Assembly (NCBI GenBank): GCA_963789275.1
Contig: CAWBKF010000003.1
Location: forward strand, 186,001 to 250,000
DNA length: 64,000 nucleotides
Source: DAHUYF01 sp963789275
GTDB taxonomy: Bacteria > Pseudomonadota > Alphaproteobacteria > ATCC43930 > CGMCC-115725
Reading direction: 5' to 3'
Shown here: piece after piece, positions 26,641 through 35,603 of the stretch
How positions within the stretch are numbered: the stretch's first letter is position 1
Layout of the letters: every line of letters starts with the position of its first letter
Program-made: the position numbers and the translations under genes
Notes under the pieces: generated by a model
Seen by the model: the letters and a program-made list of their open reading frames with translations, nothing else
The model's database searches: none
What the model was told of the DNA's origin: nothing

Positions 26641-26750
26641 GCGAGGTCTCCTTGCCGCGAGTGGTTAACGCCGTCAGCAGCTCCCCTCACCTTCCGCGCC
26701 GGCCTTTGCTATAATGTTAACCGCCAACCGACAGAGCGATCATTCCGGTC

Positions 26751-26954
26751 ATGGATCTTGACGTCGAAGCTATCAAGGCCAGGATCGAGGCGCTCAAGAG
26801 CGAGCATCGCGACCTCGATGAGGCGATCGCCCGGCTGGGCGATCAGGGCGCATTCAATCCGGTCCATGTACAGCGCCTGAAGAAACGCAAGCTCGCGCTC
26901 AAGGACCTGATCGCCAAGCTCGAGAGTCAGCTGCTGCCCGACATCATAGCCTGA
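26751..26954 (+). CDS. DUF465 (YdcH-like) small protein, second copy
   Basis: The 67-residue helical hairpin protein reads VEAIKARIEALKSEHRDLDEA and then VQRLKKRKLALKDLIAKLE, as in DUF465. It is related to the copy at 23316-23498 but not a recent duplicate. A TATAAT at 26710-26715 lies 36 nt upstream, without a convincing -35. It meets the diguanylate cyclase gene tail to tail. Confidence 0.85.
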   Translation: MDLDVEAIKARIEALKSEHRDLDEAIARLGDQGAFNPVHVQRLKKRKLALKDLIAKLESQLLPDIIA

Positions 26955-26973
26955 GAGCCTGCCGAGACAGGCC

Positions 26974-27717
26974 CTAGGCCTGCGCCGGGCCGGGCGCGTC
27001 GCCGCGCTGGCGCTTGGCCTGGTACATGGCGCGATCGGCGGCGTCGAGCGCGTCGCCGGCATTCTCGCCGCCGCTGAAGGAATAGACGCCATAGGAGATG
27101 CTGAGCGGGATCTCGCTTGCCTGCCAGTGCAGCGGCGCCGCGGCGACCGCGGCGGCGAGCTGCGCCGCCTTCTGCTCGGCGAGCGGCTGATCGGTCTGCA
27201 CCAGCAGCACGCCCAGCTCGTCGCCGCCCAGCCGTCCCACCACGTCGGTGTTGCGGACATTGTCGAGCAGCACGCGCGCCACCTGCATCAGCGCCGCGTC
27301 GCCGGCGGCGTGGCTGTTGCTGTCGTTGATCGATTTCATATGGTTGACGTCGATATAGACGACGCTGGCCGGCGTGCCATAGCGCTGGGCGAACGACATC
27401 ATGCGCGTCAGCTCGCGCACGAAGGCGCGGCGGTTGGCGATCGGCATCAGCGGATCCTCGTCGGCGAGCCGCTCGAGATAGCCGATGCGCTGGCGCGCCT
27501 CGCCGAGCTCGCGGCGCAGCGTGTCGACCTCGGCCATGAGGCCCAGGATCGCCTGGCGCAGCTTGGGCGTAAGCTCGGTCTCGCCGACGCCGGCAAGATT
27601 GAGGATATCGGTCGGCTCCGCCGGCACGGCGGCGCTGCTCTCGCCGACGGCCGCACGCGCCTCGGCCTTGCGGCCGGCGCCGGCACCGCGGACCGGCTTG
27701 GTGTCGCGGATTTCCAT
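26974..27717 (-). CDS. Diguanylate cyclase (GGDEF domain), soluble
   Basis: This enzyme makes cyclic di-GMP from two GTP. The 247-residue protein has an N-terminal part of about 85 residues with a helix (PKLRQAILGLMAEVDTLRREL) leading into a GGDEF domain: DEDPLMPIANRRAF, YIDVNHMKSIND and the active site RLGGDELGVLL. The third motif residue is Asp and the fourth Glu as required; the fifth is Leu, which is tolerated. No RxxD inhibitory site could be placed with confidence. There is no membrane segment or known sensor domain, so the N-terminal helix probably drives dimerisation. Confidence 0.88.
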   Translation of the reverse strand: MEIRDTKPVRGAGAGRKAEARAAVGESSAAVPAEPTDILNLAGVGETELTPKLRQAILGLMAEVDTLRRELGEARQRIGYLERLADEDPLMPIANRRAFVRELTRMMSFAQRYGTPASVVYIDVNHMKSINDSNSHAAGDAALMQVARVLLDNVRNTDVVGRLGGDELGVLLVQTDQPLAEQKAAQLAAAVAAAPLHWQASEIPLSISYGVYSFSGGENAGDALDAADRAMYQAKRQRGDAPGPAQA

Positions 27718-27816
27718 AATGCCGAGAACGACGCTCCGAGTCGCGAAACTCTTGGAATTATGCCAGAAACCGGCGGCGGCGCAAAGCTGCGAGCGCCGAA
27801 GGCGAGCGAAGTCCGC

Positions 27817-27844
27817 TTGCTCTCACCTCCCTCGCACCTATAAT
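27817..27844 (+). promoter_or_regulatory. Sigma70-type promoter of purEK
   Basis: TTGCTC at 27817-27822 and a consensus TATAAT at 27839-27844 are 16 nt apart. The predicted start near 27851 gives a 25-nt leader before purE. Visual call. Confidence 0.55.
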
Positions 27845-27875
27845 GCGCGCTTTCCGCGGCAGAGGATGGAACGGG

Positions 27876-28367
27876 ATGAGCGACGCGCAACCGGCGGTCG
27901 GCATCATCATGGGCAGCCAGTCCGATTGGGAGACGATGCGCCATGCCGCCGAGACGCTGGACACGCTCGGCATCGCGCATGAGCGACGCATCGTCTCGGC
28001 CCATCGCACGCCCAAGCGACTCGTCGTCTATGCCGAGGGCGCGCGCCAGCGCGGACTGAAGGTCATCATCGCCGGCGCCGGCGGCGCGGCGCATCTGCCC
28101 GGCATGGTGGCGTCGCTGACGCCGCTGCCGGTGCTGGGCGTGCCGATCGAAAGCCATGCGCTCAAAGGCATGGACAGCCTGCTCTCCATCGCGCAGATGC
28201 CCGGCGGCGTGCCGGTCGGCACGCTCGCCATCGGCAAGCCCGGCGCGGTCAATGCCGCGCTGTTGGCGGCGGCGATACTGGCGCTTGGCGACAGCAACGT
28301 CGCCGCCGCGCTCGACCGCTGGCGGCAGGCGCAAACCGAGGCGGTGGCCGAGCGCCCGGAAGGCTGA
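27876..28367 (+). CDS. purE: N5-carboxyaminoimidazole ribonucleotide mutase PurE
   Basis: PurE moves the carboxylate of N5-CAIR to C4, giving CAIR in purine synthesis. The 163-residue class I protein has GIIMGSQSDWETM, the catalytic SAHRTPKR segment, IAGAGGAAHLPGM and the late AIGKPGAVNAALLA. The ATG at 27876 is preferred over 27843, which precedes the family N-terminus by 11 stray residues. Its TGA overlaps the purK ATG by one base, so the pair is translationally coupled. Confidence 0.96.
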   Translation: MSDAQPAVGIIMGSQSDWETMRHAAETLDTLGIAHERRIVSAHRTPKRLVVYAEGARQRGLKVIIAGAGGAAHLPGMVASLTPLPVLGVPIESHALKGMDSLLSIAQMPGGVPVGTLAIGKPGAVNAALLAAAILALGDSNVAAALDRWRQAQTEAVAERPEG

Positions 28368-29437
28368 TGATCGAGCCCGGGGCGACGATCGGCATTCTCG
28401 GCGGCGGTCAGCTTGGCCGCATGACGGCGCTGGCGGCAGCGGCGCTGGGATATCGCTGCCACATCTATTGCCCCGAGCAGGACAGCCCGGCGAAGCAGGT
28501 GACGCCCTACGCCACCACCGCCGCCTATGACGACCGCGCTGCGCTGGCGCGTTTCGCCGCAGCGGTCGACGTCGTTACCTTCGAATTCGAGAACGTGCCG
28601 GCGGACACCGCGGAGATCCTCGCCGAGATGAAGCCGGTGCGGCCTGGTCCGGGCGCGTTGCGCATCGCGCAGGACCGGCTCAAGGAAAAGGATTTCCTGC
28701 ACTCGATCGACGTCGCCACCGCGCAGTACCGTGAGGTCGCCAGCACCGAGGCGCTGAAGCGCGCGGTGCGCGATATCGGCCCGCAGGGGGTGCTCAAGAC
28801 GGTGCGCGGCGGCTATGACGGCAAGGGTCAGGTGGCGATCCGTCCCGACACCGATCTCGCCGCCGCCTGGAGCGAAATGGGCGCCGAGCTCGGCATTCTC
28901 GAGAGCTATGTCGACTTCATCTGCGAGATCTCGGTGATCGTCGCCCGCGGCACCAGCGGCCATTGGGCAACCTATGTGCCGGTGGAGAACCACCACGCGC
29001 ACCATATCCTCGACACCACCATCGCGCCGGCCCGGGTCGCACCCGAGGTGGCGATGCGCGCCGAGGCGATCGCGCGCCACGTCGCCGAGCGACTCGACCT
29101 TGTCGGGCTGCTCGCGGTCGAGATGTTCGTGACCTCCAACCGCGAGGTGCTGGTCAACGAGCTCGCGCCGCGGCCGCATAATTCCGGGCATTGGACCATC
29201 GATGCCTGCGCCACCAGCCAGTTCGAGCAGCTGGTGCGCGCGATCTGCGGCCTGCCGCTGGGCTCGCCGGAGCGGCATTCCGACGCGGTGATGAAGAACC
29301 TGATCGGCGCCGACGTCGAGCGCTGGCGCGACGCGCTCGCCGAGCCCGCGGCCAAGCTGCATCTCTACGGCAAGGGCAAGGCCGTGCCCGGCCGCAAGAT
29401 GGGCCATGTGACGCGGCTGCTGCCGCGGCGAAATTAA
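28367..29437 (+). CDS. purK: N5-carboxyaminoimidazole ribonucleotide synthase PurK
   Basis: This ATP-grasp enzyme carboxylates aminoimidazole ribonucleotide with bicarbonate, the step before PurE. The 356-residue product has ILGGGQLGRMTALAA, VVTFEFENVP, the ATP-grasp loop VLKTVRGGYDGKGQ, the metal and substrate block LLAVEMFVTSN and NELAPRPHNSGHWT. The length is typical. It follows purE with a one-base overlap. Confidence 0.96.
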   Translation: MIEPGATIGILGGGQLGRMTALAAAALGYRCHIYCPEQDSPAKQVTPYATTAAYDDRAALARFAAAVDVVTFEFENVPADTAEILAEMKPVRPGPGALRIAQDRLKEKDFLHSIDVATAQYREVASTEALKRAVRDIGPQGVLKTVRGGYDGKGQVAIRPDTDLAAAWSEMGAELGILESYVDFICEISVIVARGTSGHWATYVPVENHHAHHILDTTIAPARVAPEVAMRAEAIARHVAERLDLVGLLAVEMFVTSNREVLVNELAPRPHNSGHWTIDACATSQFEQLVRAICGLPLGSPERHSDAVMKNLIGADVERWRDALAEPAAKLHLYGKGKAVPGRKMGHVTRLLPRRN

Positions 29438-29977
29438 TCACGGCATCAGCCCGTCGCTCTCCTCGAGCAGCCAGGCGCGGCAGGCGGCGATCACCGGGTT
29501 CGCCGCCGCGGCGGCGGGATAGACCAGGAACCAGGCCGTGCCGCGCAGCATCTCCAGCGGCTCGAGCGGCGCCAGCAATGCGCCGGCGAGGAGGCGGTCG
29601 GCGACCAGCGCGCGGTCGTACAAAGCGATGCCGAGGCCGCGCTCGGCCGCCGCCGCGGTCAGCCGTTCGTCGCCGAAGGCGAGACGCCGCGCGCCCGCGG
29701 CCGCGCCACCGGTCCAGCGCAGCCAGTCCGCCCAATCTTCCGGTTGCGACAGGGCCTCGAGCAGGGTGTGCCCGGCCAGGGGATCGGCGCTGCCGGCGGC
29801 GACCGGCTGGTTCTGGGCATAGCGCGAGCTGCAGACCGGCAGGCGGCGATCGGCGAACAGGAAGTCGCAGGCGAGGTCGCCGCGCCAGCCGGCGCGGCCG
29901 AAGCGGATGGCCGCGTCGGCCTCCCCGCCGCCCGGCTCGACCAGCCGCTCGGCTATTCGCGCCCATGAGGCCTCGGG
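29438..29977 (-). pseudogene. LysR-family regulator remnant (effector-binding half only)
   Basis: Directly after the COQ9 stop codon, in the same frame, about 180 codons encode a LysR substrate-binding domain of the GcvA type: ADAAIRFGRAGWRGDL, then RLPVCSSRYA, a central DWADWLRW and the ending GTAWFLVYPAAAAANPVIA. The N-terminal winged-helix domain and start codon are missing and no suitable start is visible. The 5' half has therefore been deleted and the break abuts COQ9. The domain frame is otherwise undamaged, so the event may be fairly recent. Confidence 0.75.
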
Positions 29978-30619
29978 TTAGGGCCGCCGCGCCACGCGCA
30001 TCAGCCGGAACGGATCGGGCAGCCGGCCAAGGCGCCGGCGCAAGCGCGCGCCGAGCCGGGGCAGCGCCATGACGTCGCCGAGCCGGCGCTCGAGGAAGGC
30101 TTGCGTCTCGACGCCGCCGGGCGAGTGGTCGTCGAGCCAATAGAGCGTCGTGGCGGCATAGACGCCGGCCAGCAGACCGCGCTTGGTGTAAAAATTGAAA
30201 TCGGTCGCGGTGTCGCCGGCGGCATACCAGATGGCGTCGACCGTTTCATAAAGCAGCCGCAACCCCAGCGGCGCGTGCTGCGGCAGCGCCAGCAGCGACA
30301 GCGCACGGCGCACCCCCTCGCGATGCGGCTCGAGCAGCGCCAGCCGCGTGCTGACGGCAAGTGCTACGCGCTCGCGCACCTTCATCGCCTCGAGGCGCCG
30401 GTCGGCGAGCGCCGCCAGCATGCGCTGATCGGCCCAGCGGCTGAAGCCGGCAACAACGTCGCGCGCGCCGCCGGGAAACAGCACCGCGAGCTCCGCGTCT
30501 TCCCAGCCGAGGCGGCGCGCCGCCGCGGTAACCGCGCCGCGGCTCCAGCCGTCGAACGGCACGTCCGGCAGCACCGCCTCGATCAGCGCCCAGCGCCTGT
30601 CTTGCTCGTGCTCGTCCAT
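29978..30619 (-). CDS. COQ9 family protein (ubiquinone biosynthesis accessory)
   Basis: COQ9 proteins have a TetR-like fold and bind lipids, presenting quinone intermediates to the COQ7 hydroxylase in mitochondria and related bacteria. The 213-residue product has the N-terminal TetR-like helices (LIEAVLPDVPFDGWSRGAV), a central HAPLGLRLLYETVDAIWYAAGDTATDFNFYTKR region cut here into its recognisable parts TVDAIWYAAGD and DFNFYTKRGLLAGVY, and LYWLDDHSPG. It starts 3 nt after def and is followed in frame by a LysR remnant. A COQ9 gene near rpsU is common in alphaproteobacteria. Confidence 0.9.
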   Translation of the reverse strand: MDEHEQDRRWALIEAVLPDVPFDGWSRGAVTAAARRLGWEDAELAVLFPGGARDVVAGFSRWADQRMLAALADRRLEAMKVRERVALAVSTRLALLEPHREGVRRALSLLALPQHAPLGLRLLYETVDAIWYAAGDTATDFNFYTKRGLLAGVYAATTLYWLDDHSPGGVETQAFLERRLGDVMALPRLGARLRRRLGRLPDPFRLMRVARRP

Positions 30620-30622
30620 AGC

Positions 30623-31186
30623 CTACTCCACGTCGTCGGCGCCCGCGCCGATGCCGAGATCGATCGGATAGCGCGCGCCCTCCTCGTTGAAGACGAGCAG
30701 GCCGAGATCGGGCATGCGTTGCGGATAGAGAATGCCGTCGAGATGGTCGCATTCATGCTGCACGACGCGGGCATGAAACCCGGCGGCGACGCGCTCGATC
30801 CGCTCGCCCCGCGGCGTCAACCCGCGATACCGGATGCGCATCCAGCGCGGCACGGCGCCGCGCAGCCCCGGCACCGAGAGGCAGCCTTCCCAGCCGAGCT
30901 CGCGCGCCTCGCCGATGGGCTCGATAACGGGGTTGACCAGCGCGGTCAGCTCCAGCGCCACATCGCCCTCGACGCCGGTGGTGCGCTCGGCCGGCACCTG
31001 GAAGATGACGAGGCGCAGCGGCACATGCACCTGCGGCGCGGCAAGCCCGGCGCCGCCGATATCCGCCAGCGTCTCGCACATATCGGCGACCAGCCGGGCG
31101 ATCTCGGGCGATGTCGGGTCGGCGATCTCGGCAGCGGCGCCGCGCAGCACCGGGTGGCCCATGCGGGCGATCTTGAGGATGGCCAT
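30623..31186 (-). CDS. def: Peptide deformylase
   Basis: Peptide deformylase removes the formyl group from new N-termini using a bound metal. The 187-residue protein has motif 1 GAGLAAPQV, motif 2 WEGCLSVPG (metal-binding Cys) and motif 3 VVQHECDHLDG (two His ligands and the catalytic Glu). No fmt gene is adjacent, unlike in many bacteria; here def heads a def-COQ9 unit. It is divergent from rpsU across a structured 196-nt region. Confidence 0.94.
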   Translation of the reverse strand: MAILKIARMGHPVLRGAAAEIADPTSPEIARLVADMCETLADIGGAGLAAPQVHVPLRLVIFQVPAERTTGVEGDVALELTALVNPVIEPIGEARELGWEGCLSVPGLRGAVPRWMRIRYRGLTPRGERIERVAAGFHARVVQHECDHLDGILYPQRMPDLGLLVFNEEGARYPIDLGIGAGADDVE

Positions 31187-31248
31187 GGGTAGCTAATATG
31201 TGCGCCGCGGCGGCCGGGGTAAAGCACCGGCAATATTACCGCTCGTTA

Positions 31249-31356
31249 CCCCCGCCGCGCCGGCGCAGGCGGGGGGCCAGCCCCGGCTTCACAAGCCGGC
31301 GCAGGCATGTTATCTATGGCGGCAACTGGCTGCAGCTCCGCAGCCGGCTTTTTTTT
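31249..31356 (+). promoter_or_regulatory. Structured rpsU leader with terminator/antiterminator-like elements
   Basis: Three hairpins precede rpsU. CCCCCGCC (31249-31256) pairs with GGCGGGGG (31268-31275). CCGGCTT (31283-31289) pairs with AAGCCGG (31293-31299). GGCTGC (31328-31333) pairs with GCAGCC (31340-31345) and is followed by GGC and eight T's (31349-31356), an intrinsic terminator only 26 nt before the rpsU start codon. AAGCCGGC (31293-31300) is also perfectly complementary to GCCGGCTT (31343-31350), so pairing of these would destroy both the second hairpin and the terminator. This is attenuator logic, inferred by eye. A plain extragenic palindrome plus terminator is the alternative. 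Confidence 0.55.
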
Positions 31357-31382
31357 GGCTCTGCGATCGGAGTGGCGCTCTC

Positions 31383-31586
31383 GTGCAAATCCTCGTCCGC
31401 GACAACAATGTCGATCAGGCGCTGCGCGCCCTCAAGAAGAAGCTGCAGCGCGAAGGCGTGTTCCGCGAGATGAAGCTGCGCCGCAATTACGAGAAGCCGT
31501 CCGAGCGGCGCGCCCGCGAGAAGGCCGAGGCGGTGCGCCGCCACCGCAAGCTGCTGCGCAAGCGGCTGGAGCGCGAAGGCTACTAA
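31383..31586 (+). CDS. rpsU: 30S ribosomal protein S21
   Basis: The 67-residue basic protein reads QILVRDNNVDQALRALKKKL, then EMKLRRNYEKPSERRAREKAE, the standard alphaproteobacterial S21. It sits on the small-subunit platform and helps initiation. The start is GTG at 31383, with CGGAG upstream; longer frames from 31200 are leader sequence. The start lies 26 nt after an intrinsic terminator, suggesting attenuation. It is divergent from def. Confidence 0.94.
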   Translation: MQILVRDNNVDQALRALKKKLQREGVFREMKLRRNYEKPSERRAREKAEAVRRHRKLLRKRLEREGY

Positions 31587-31603
31587 CCCCTGCCACGCGG
31601 TCC

Positions 31604-32713
31604 CTAATACACCACGACGCTGCGGATCGACTTGCCTTCGTGCATGAGGTCGAAGCCGTGGTTGATGTCGGCGAGCGCCAGCGTGTGGGTGATCAGCGGA
31701 TCGATCTTGATCTTGCCATCCATGTACCAGTCGACGATGCCCGGCACATCGGTGCGGCCGCGCGCGCCGCCGAAGGCGCTGCCTTTCCAGACCCGGCCGG
31801 TGACCAGCTGGAAGGGCCGCGTCCGGATCTCCTGGCCGGCGCCGGCGACGCCGATGATGACCGAGACGCCCCAGCCCTTGTGGCAGCACTCCAGCGCCTG
31901 ACGCATGATGTCGACATTGCCGATGCATTCGAAGCTGTAATCGGCGCCGCCCTTGGTCAGGCCGACGAGATACGGCACGAGCTCCTCGCGCGCTTCCTTG
32001 GGATTGACGAAATGCGTCATGCCGAATTCCTCGGCCAGCGCACGCCGCGCCGGGTTGACGTCGACGCCGACGATCATGTCGGCGCCGGCGAGCCGGGCAC
32101 CCTGCACCACGTTGAGGCCGATGCCGCCCAGCCCGAAGACGACAACCTTGGCGCCGGGCTCGACCTTCGCCGTGTTGATCACCGCGCCGATGCCGGTGGT
32201 GACGCCGCAGCCGATGTAGCAGACCTTGTCGAAGGGCGCGTCGGCGCGGATGCGGGCGAGCGCGATCTCCGGCACCACGGTGAAATTGGCGAAGGTCGAG
32301 GTGCCCATGTAATGCAGCACCGGCTTGCCGTCGAGCGAGAAGCGGCTGCTGCCGTCGGGCATCAGGCCCTGGCCCTGGGTCCCGCGGATCGCCTGGCAGA
32401 GATTGGTTTTCCGGCTGAGGCAATACTCGCATTGCCGGCATTCCGGCGTGTAGAGCGGAATGACGTGATCGCCGGCCTTTAGGGTCGTGACGCCAGGTCC
32501 GGTCTCGACGACGACGCCGGCGCCTTCATGGCCGAGGATCGCGGGAAAGAGGCCCTCGGGATCGGCGCCCGAGAGCGTGTAGGCATCGGTGTGACAGAGG
32601 CCGGTCGCCTTGATCTCGACCAGCACCTCGCCCTGGCGCGGGCCCTCGAGATCGACCGTCTCGATGCTGAGCGGCGCCCTCGCCCGCTGCGCAACCGCCG
32701 CACGGACCTTCAT
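31604..32713 (-). CDS. frmA: S-(hydroxymethyl)glutathione dehydrogenase / class III alcohol dehydrogenase
   Basis: This zinc, NAD-dependent enzyme oxidises S-hydroxymethylglutathione, the formaldehyde adduct, to S-formylglutathione. The 369-residue protein has the catalytic zinc residues in ATGLCHTDAYT and GHEGAGVV, four structural-zinc Cys in ECRQCEYCLSRKTNLC, CGVTTGIGAV, and the Rossmann GLGGIGLNVVQGA. The IRGTQGQGLMPDG block is specific for class III. No S-formylglutathione hydrolase or frmR lies beside it. It is 16 nt downstream of the end of pntB on the same strand. Confidence 0.95.
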   Translation of the reverse strand: MKVRAAVAQRARAPLSIETVDLEGPRQGEVLVEIKATGLCHTDAYTLSGADPEGLFPAILGHEGAGVVVETGPGVTTLKAGDHVIPLYTPECRQCEYCLSRKTNLCQAIRGTQGQGLMPDGSSRFSLDGKPVLHYMGTSTFANFTVVPEIALARIRADAPFDKVCYIGCGVTTGIGAVINTAKVEPGAKVVVFGLGGIGLNVVQGARLAGADMIVGVDVNPARRALAEEFGMTHFVNPKEAREELVPYLVGLTKGGADYSFECIGNVDIMRQALECCHKGWGVSVIIGVAGAGQEIRTRPFQLVTGRVWKGSAFGGARGRTDVPGIVDWYMDGKIKIDPLITHTLALADINHGFDLMHEGKSIRSVVVY

Positions 32714-32729
32714 CGCGTTGTCTCCCCGG

Positions 32730-34122
32730 TCATGCCAGCGCCTTGACGATCTGCTCGCACATCTTCTTGGCGTCGCCGAACAGCATCATGGTGTTGTCGC
32801 GGAAGAACAGCTCGTTCTCGACGCCGGCATAGCCCGAGGCCATCGAGCGCTTGACGAAGAGCACGGTCTTGGCGCGCTCGACATCGAGGATCGGCATGCC
32901 GTAGATCGGCGAGGCGGGATCGGTCTTGGCCGCGGGATTGGTCACGTCATTGGCGCCGATGACGAAGGCGACGTCGGTCGAGGCGAAATCGCGGTTGATC
33001 TCCTCGAGCTCGAGCACGTCCTCATAGGGCACGTTGGCCTCGGCGAGCAGCACGTTCATGTGGCCGGGCATGCGACCCGCCACGGGATGGATGGCGTAAT
33101 GCACGCTCACCCCTTCGCGCTTCAGGACATCGGCCATTTCCTTCAGCGCGTGCTGCGCCTGGGCCACCGCCATGCCGTAGCCCGGCACGATGATGATCGA
33201 GCTGGCATTCTTCATGATGAAGGCGGCGTCTTCGGCGCTGCCCGGACTTCACCGCGCGGTCGCCCTGGGCACCGGCCGCCACGGTGCCGCCCTCGGTGCC
33301 GAAGCCGCCGAGGATGACGTTGAAGATCGAGCGGTTCATCCCCTTGCACATGATGTAGCTGAGGATGGCGCCCGACGAGCCGACCAGCGCGCCGGTGATG
33401 ATCAGCAGGCTGTTGGCGAGCGTGAAGCCGATGCCGCAGGCGGCCCAGCCTGAATAGGAGTTGAGCATGGAGATGACGACCGGCATGTCGGCGCCGCCGA
33501 TCGGCAGGATGAGCAGCAGGCCCAGCGCCAGCGACAGCAGGACGATGACCCAGAACGCGGCCACCGGCTGGCCGATGACGAACCAGACGATGACCGCCAC
33601 CAGCAGCACTCCCAGCAGCGCGTTGAGCGGGTGCTGGCCGGGGAACACCAAGGGCTTGCCGGTGATCAGCCCCTGCAGCTTGCCGAAGGCGATGATCGAG
33701 CCGGTGAAGGTGACGGCGCCGATCGCCGTGCCGAGCGACATCTCGACGAGGCTGTTGGCGTGAATCGCACCCGCCATGCCGATGCCGTAGGCGGCGGGAT
33801 CGTAGAAGGCGGCGGCGGCGACGCAGACGGCGGCGAGGCCGACCAGGCTGTGGAAGGCGGCGACGAGCTGCGGCAGCGCCGTCATCTGGATGCGCAGCGC
33901 GATGAAGGTGCCGATGGCGCCGCCGATGACCACGCCGAGGATGATGAGGGGATAGCTGACGACGCCCGGCGAGGCCAAGGTGGTGGCGACGGCGATCACC
34001 ATGCCGATGATGCCGAAGAGATTGCCGCCGCGCGCCGTCACCGGCGAGGACAGCCCGCGCAGCGCCATGATGAAGCAGATCGAGGCGACGAGATAGAGCA
34101 GTGCGGCGAGATTGGCGCTCAC
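32730..34122 (-). CDS. pntB: NAD(P) transhydrogenase beta subunit PntB, frameshifted
   Basis: PntB is the membrane and NADP(H)-binding subunit of the proton-translocating transhydrogenase. From a GTG at 34122 the frame encodes nine or so membrane helices (ANLAALLYLVASICFIMALRG to GFTLANSLLIITGALVG) and the linker FGTEGGTVAAG. One extra base in the C-run at 33241-33243 then shifts the frame. The second frame resumes with IMKNASSIIIVPGYGMAVAQAQ, the NADP-binding domain III with VIGANDVTNPAA, and ends normally at 32730. The two halves join exactly if one base is removed, so an assembly error is likelier than a broken gene. Total length would be about 464. Confidence 0.9.
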
Positions 34123-34136
34123 GGTCTGCCTGGCTC

Positions 34137-34433
34137 CTATTTCGGCTTTTTCTTCTGGAACATCTGCAGCATGCGCTGGGTGACGATGAAGCCGCCGAAG
34201 ATGTTGATCGAAGCGAGGATCACGGCGACGAAACCCATCACCTTGGAGAAGCTGAGGCCGGCCGGACCGGCGGCGATCAGCGCGCCGACGATGATGACGC
34301 TGGAGATGGCGTTGGTGACGCTCATCAGCGGCGAATGCAACGCCGGCGTCACCCGCCAGACGACGTAATATCCGACGAAGCAGGCGAGCACGAAGACGGT
34401 GAGGAAGGAGACGAAGACGTCGCTGTGCTCCAT
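34137..34433 (-). CDS. pntAB: NAD(P) transhydrogenase subunit alpha2 (PntAB)
   Basis: The 98-residue membrane subunit has three helices (FVSFLTVFVLACFVGYYVVW, the middle NAISSVIIVGALIAAG and MGFVAVILASINIFGGFIVT) and ends MLQMFQKKKPK. In three-subunit transhydrogenases, such as that of Rhodospirillum rubrum, this part is separate from alpha1. It lies 5 nt after pntAA and 14 nt before pntB, all on one transcript. Confidence 0.93.
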   Translation of the reverse strand: MEHSDVFVSFLTVFVLACFVGYYVVWRVTPALHSPLMSVTNAISSVIIVGALIAAGPAGLSFSKVMGFVAVILASINIFGGFIVTQRMLQMFQKKKPK

Positions 34434-34438
34434 GGGCT

Positions 34439-35603
34439 CTATGCTCCTGCCGCCGCCGGGGCCAATTGCGGATGGACCACCGCGCCGTCGCGGGTCAGCA
34501 GGGTGGCTTTGACGATCTCGTCGGCGGTGTCGATCTTGAGGGCCTTGTCCTTGTCGATGATCAGCGCCAGGAAGGCGAGCAGGTTGCGGGCGTAGAGCTG
34601 GCTGGCGTCGACGGCGATGCGCGAGGGCACATTGGCATGGCCGATGATGCTGACGCCGTTGGCGGTCGTCACCGTCTTGCCGAACACGCTGCCCTCCACA
34701 TTGCCGCCCTGCTCGACGGCGAGATCGACGATCACCGAGCCCGGCCGCATCACCGCGACCATGTCGCGCGTGATCAGCACCGGCGCCTTGCGCCCAGGGA
34801 TCAGCGCGGTGCAAAGCACGATGTCGATCTTCTTCAGCGCCTCGGTGACATGCTCGCGCTGACGGCGGGCGAAATCCTCGCCCATCTCCTTGGCATAGCC
34901 GCCGGCGGTCTCCATCGCCTTCATCGCCTCGAGATCGACGGCGAGGAAGGTGGCGCCGAGGCTCTCCACCTGCTCCTTGGCGGCGAACCGCACATCGGTG
35001 GCTGAGACCACGGCGCCGAGGCGCCGCGCGGTGGCGATCGCCTGCAGCCCGGCGACGCCGGCGCCCATCACCAGCACGCGCGCCGGCGGAATGGTGCCGG
35101 CCGCGGTCATCATCATCGGGAAGGCATGGCCGAATTCTCCGGCGGCGTCGAGCACCGCCTTGTAGCCCGCCAGATTGGCCTGGGAGGACAGCACGTCCAT
35201 CGACTGCGCCCGGGTGATGCGCGGCACCAGCTCCATGGCGAAGGCGGCGACCCCCGCCTTGGCATAGGCCTCGACATCGTCGCGATGCTGCAGCGGCTGC
35301 AACATCCCGATCAGCACCGCGCCGCGCTTGAGCAAGGCGAGCTCGTCGACCGCACCTTCGCCGGCGCGCAGCGGCCGCTGCACCTTGAGCACGATGTCGC
35401 CGACGCCGAGCGCCGCCGCGGCGTCGGGCGCAATGGTGGCGCCCACGGCGACATAGGCGGCGTCGGGAAAGGCCGCGCCGGCACCGGCGCCGGTCTCGAT
35501 CACCACCTCATGCCCCTGGCTTATCAATCGCTTCACCGAGTTCGGGCGAGGCGGCAACGCGCCGCTCGTCAGGGCGGCGTTCCCTAGCAACGCTGATTTT
35601 CAT
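34439..35603 (-). CDS. pntAA: NAD(P) transhydrogenase subunit alpha1 (PntAA), frameshifted near the N-terminus
   Basis: This soluble NAD(H)-binding subunit drives proton-coupled hydride transfer to NADP. The ATG at 35603 reads MKISVARERRPDERRVAASPE, the normal start, then one extra base at about 35540 shifts the frame. Frame two continues SVKRLISQGHEVVIETGAG to the end. Recognisable parts are QANLAGYKAVLDAA, the NAD site GAGVAGLQAIATARR, and VDLAVEQGGNVEGS. An ATG-initiated ORF from 35590 is the shifted remainder with a spurious start. Removing one base gives about 387 residues, the usual size. It is first gene of pntAA-pntAB-pntB. Confidence 0.9.
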
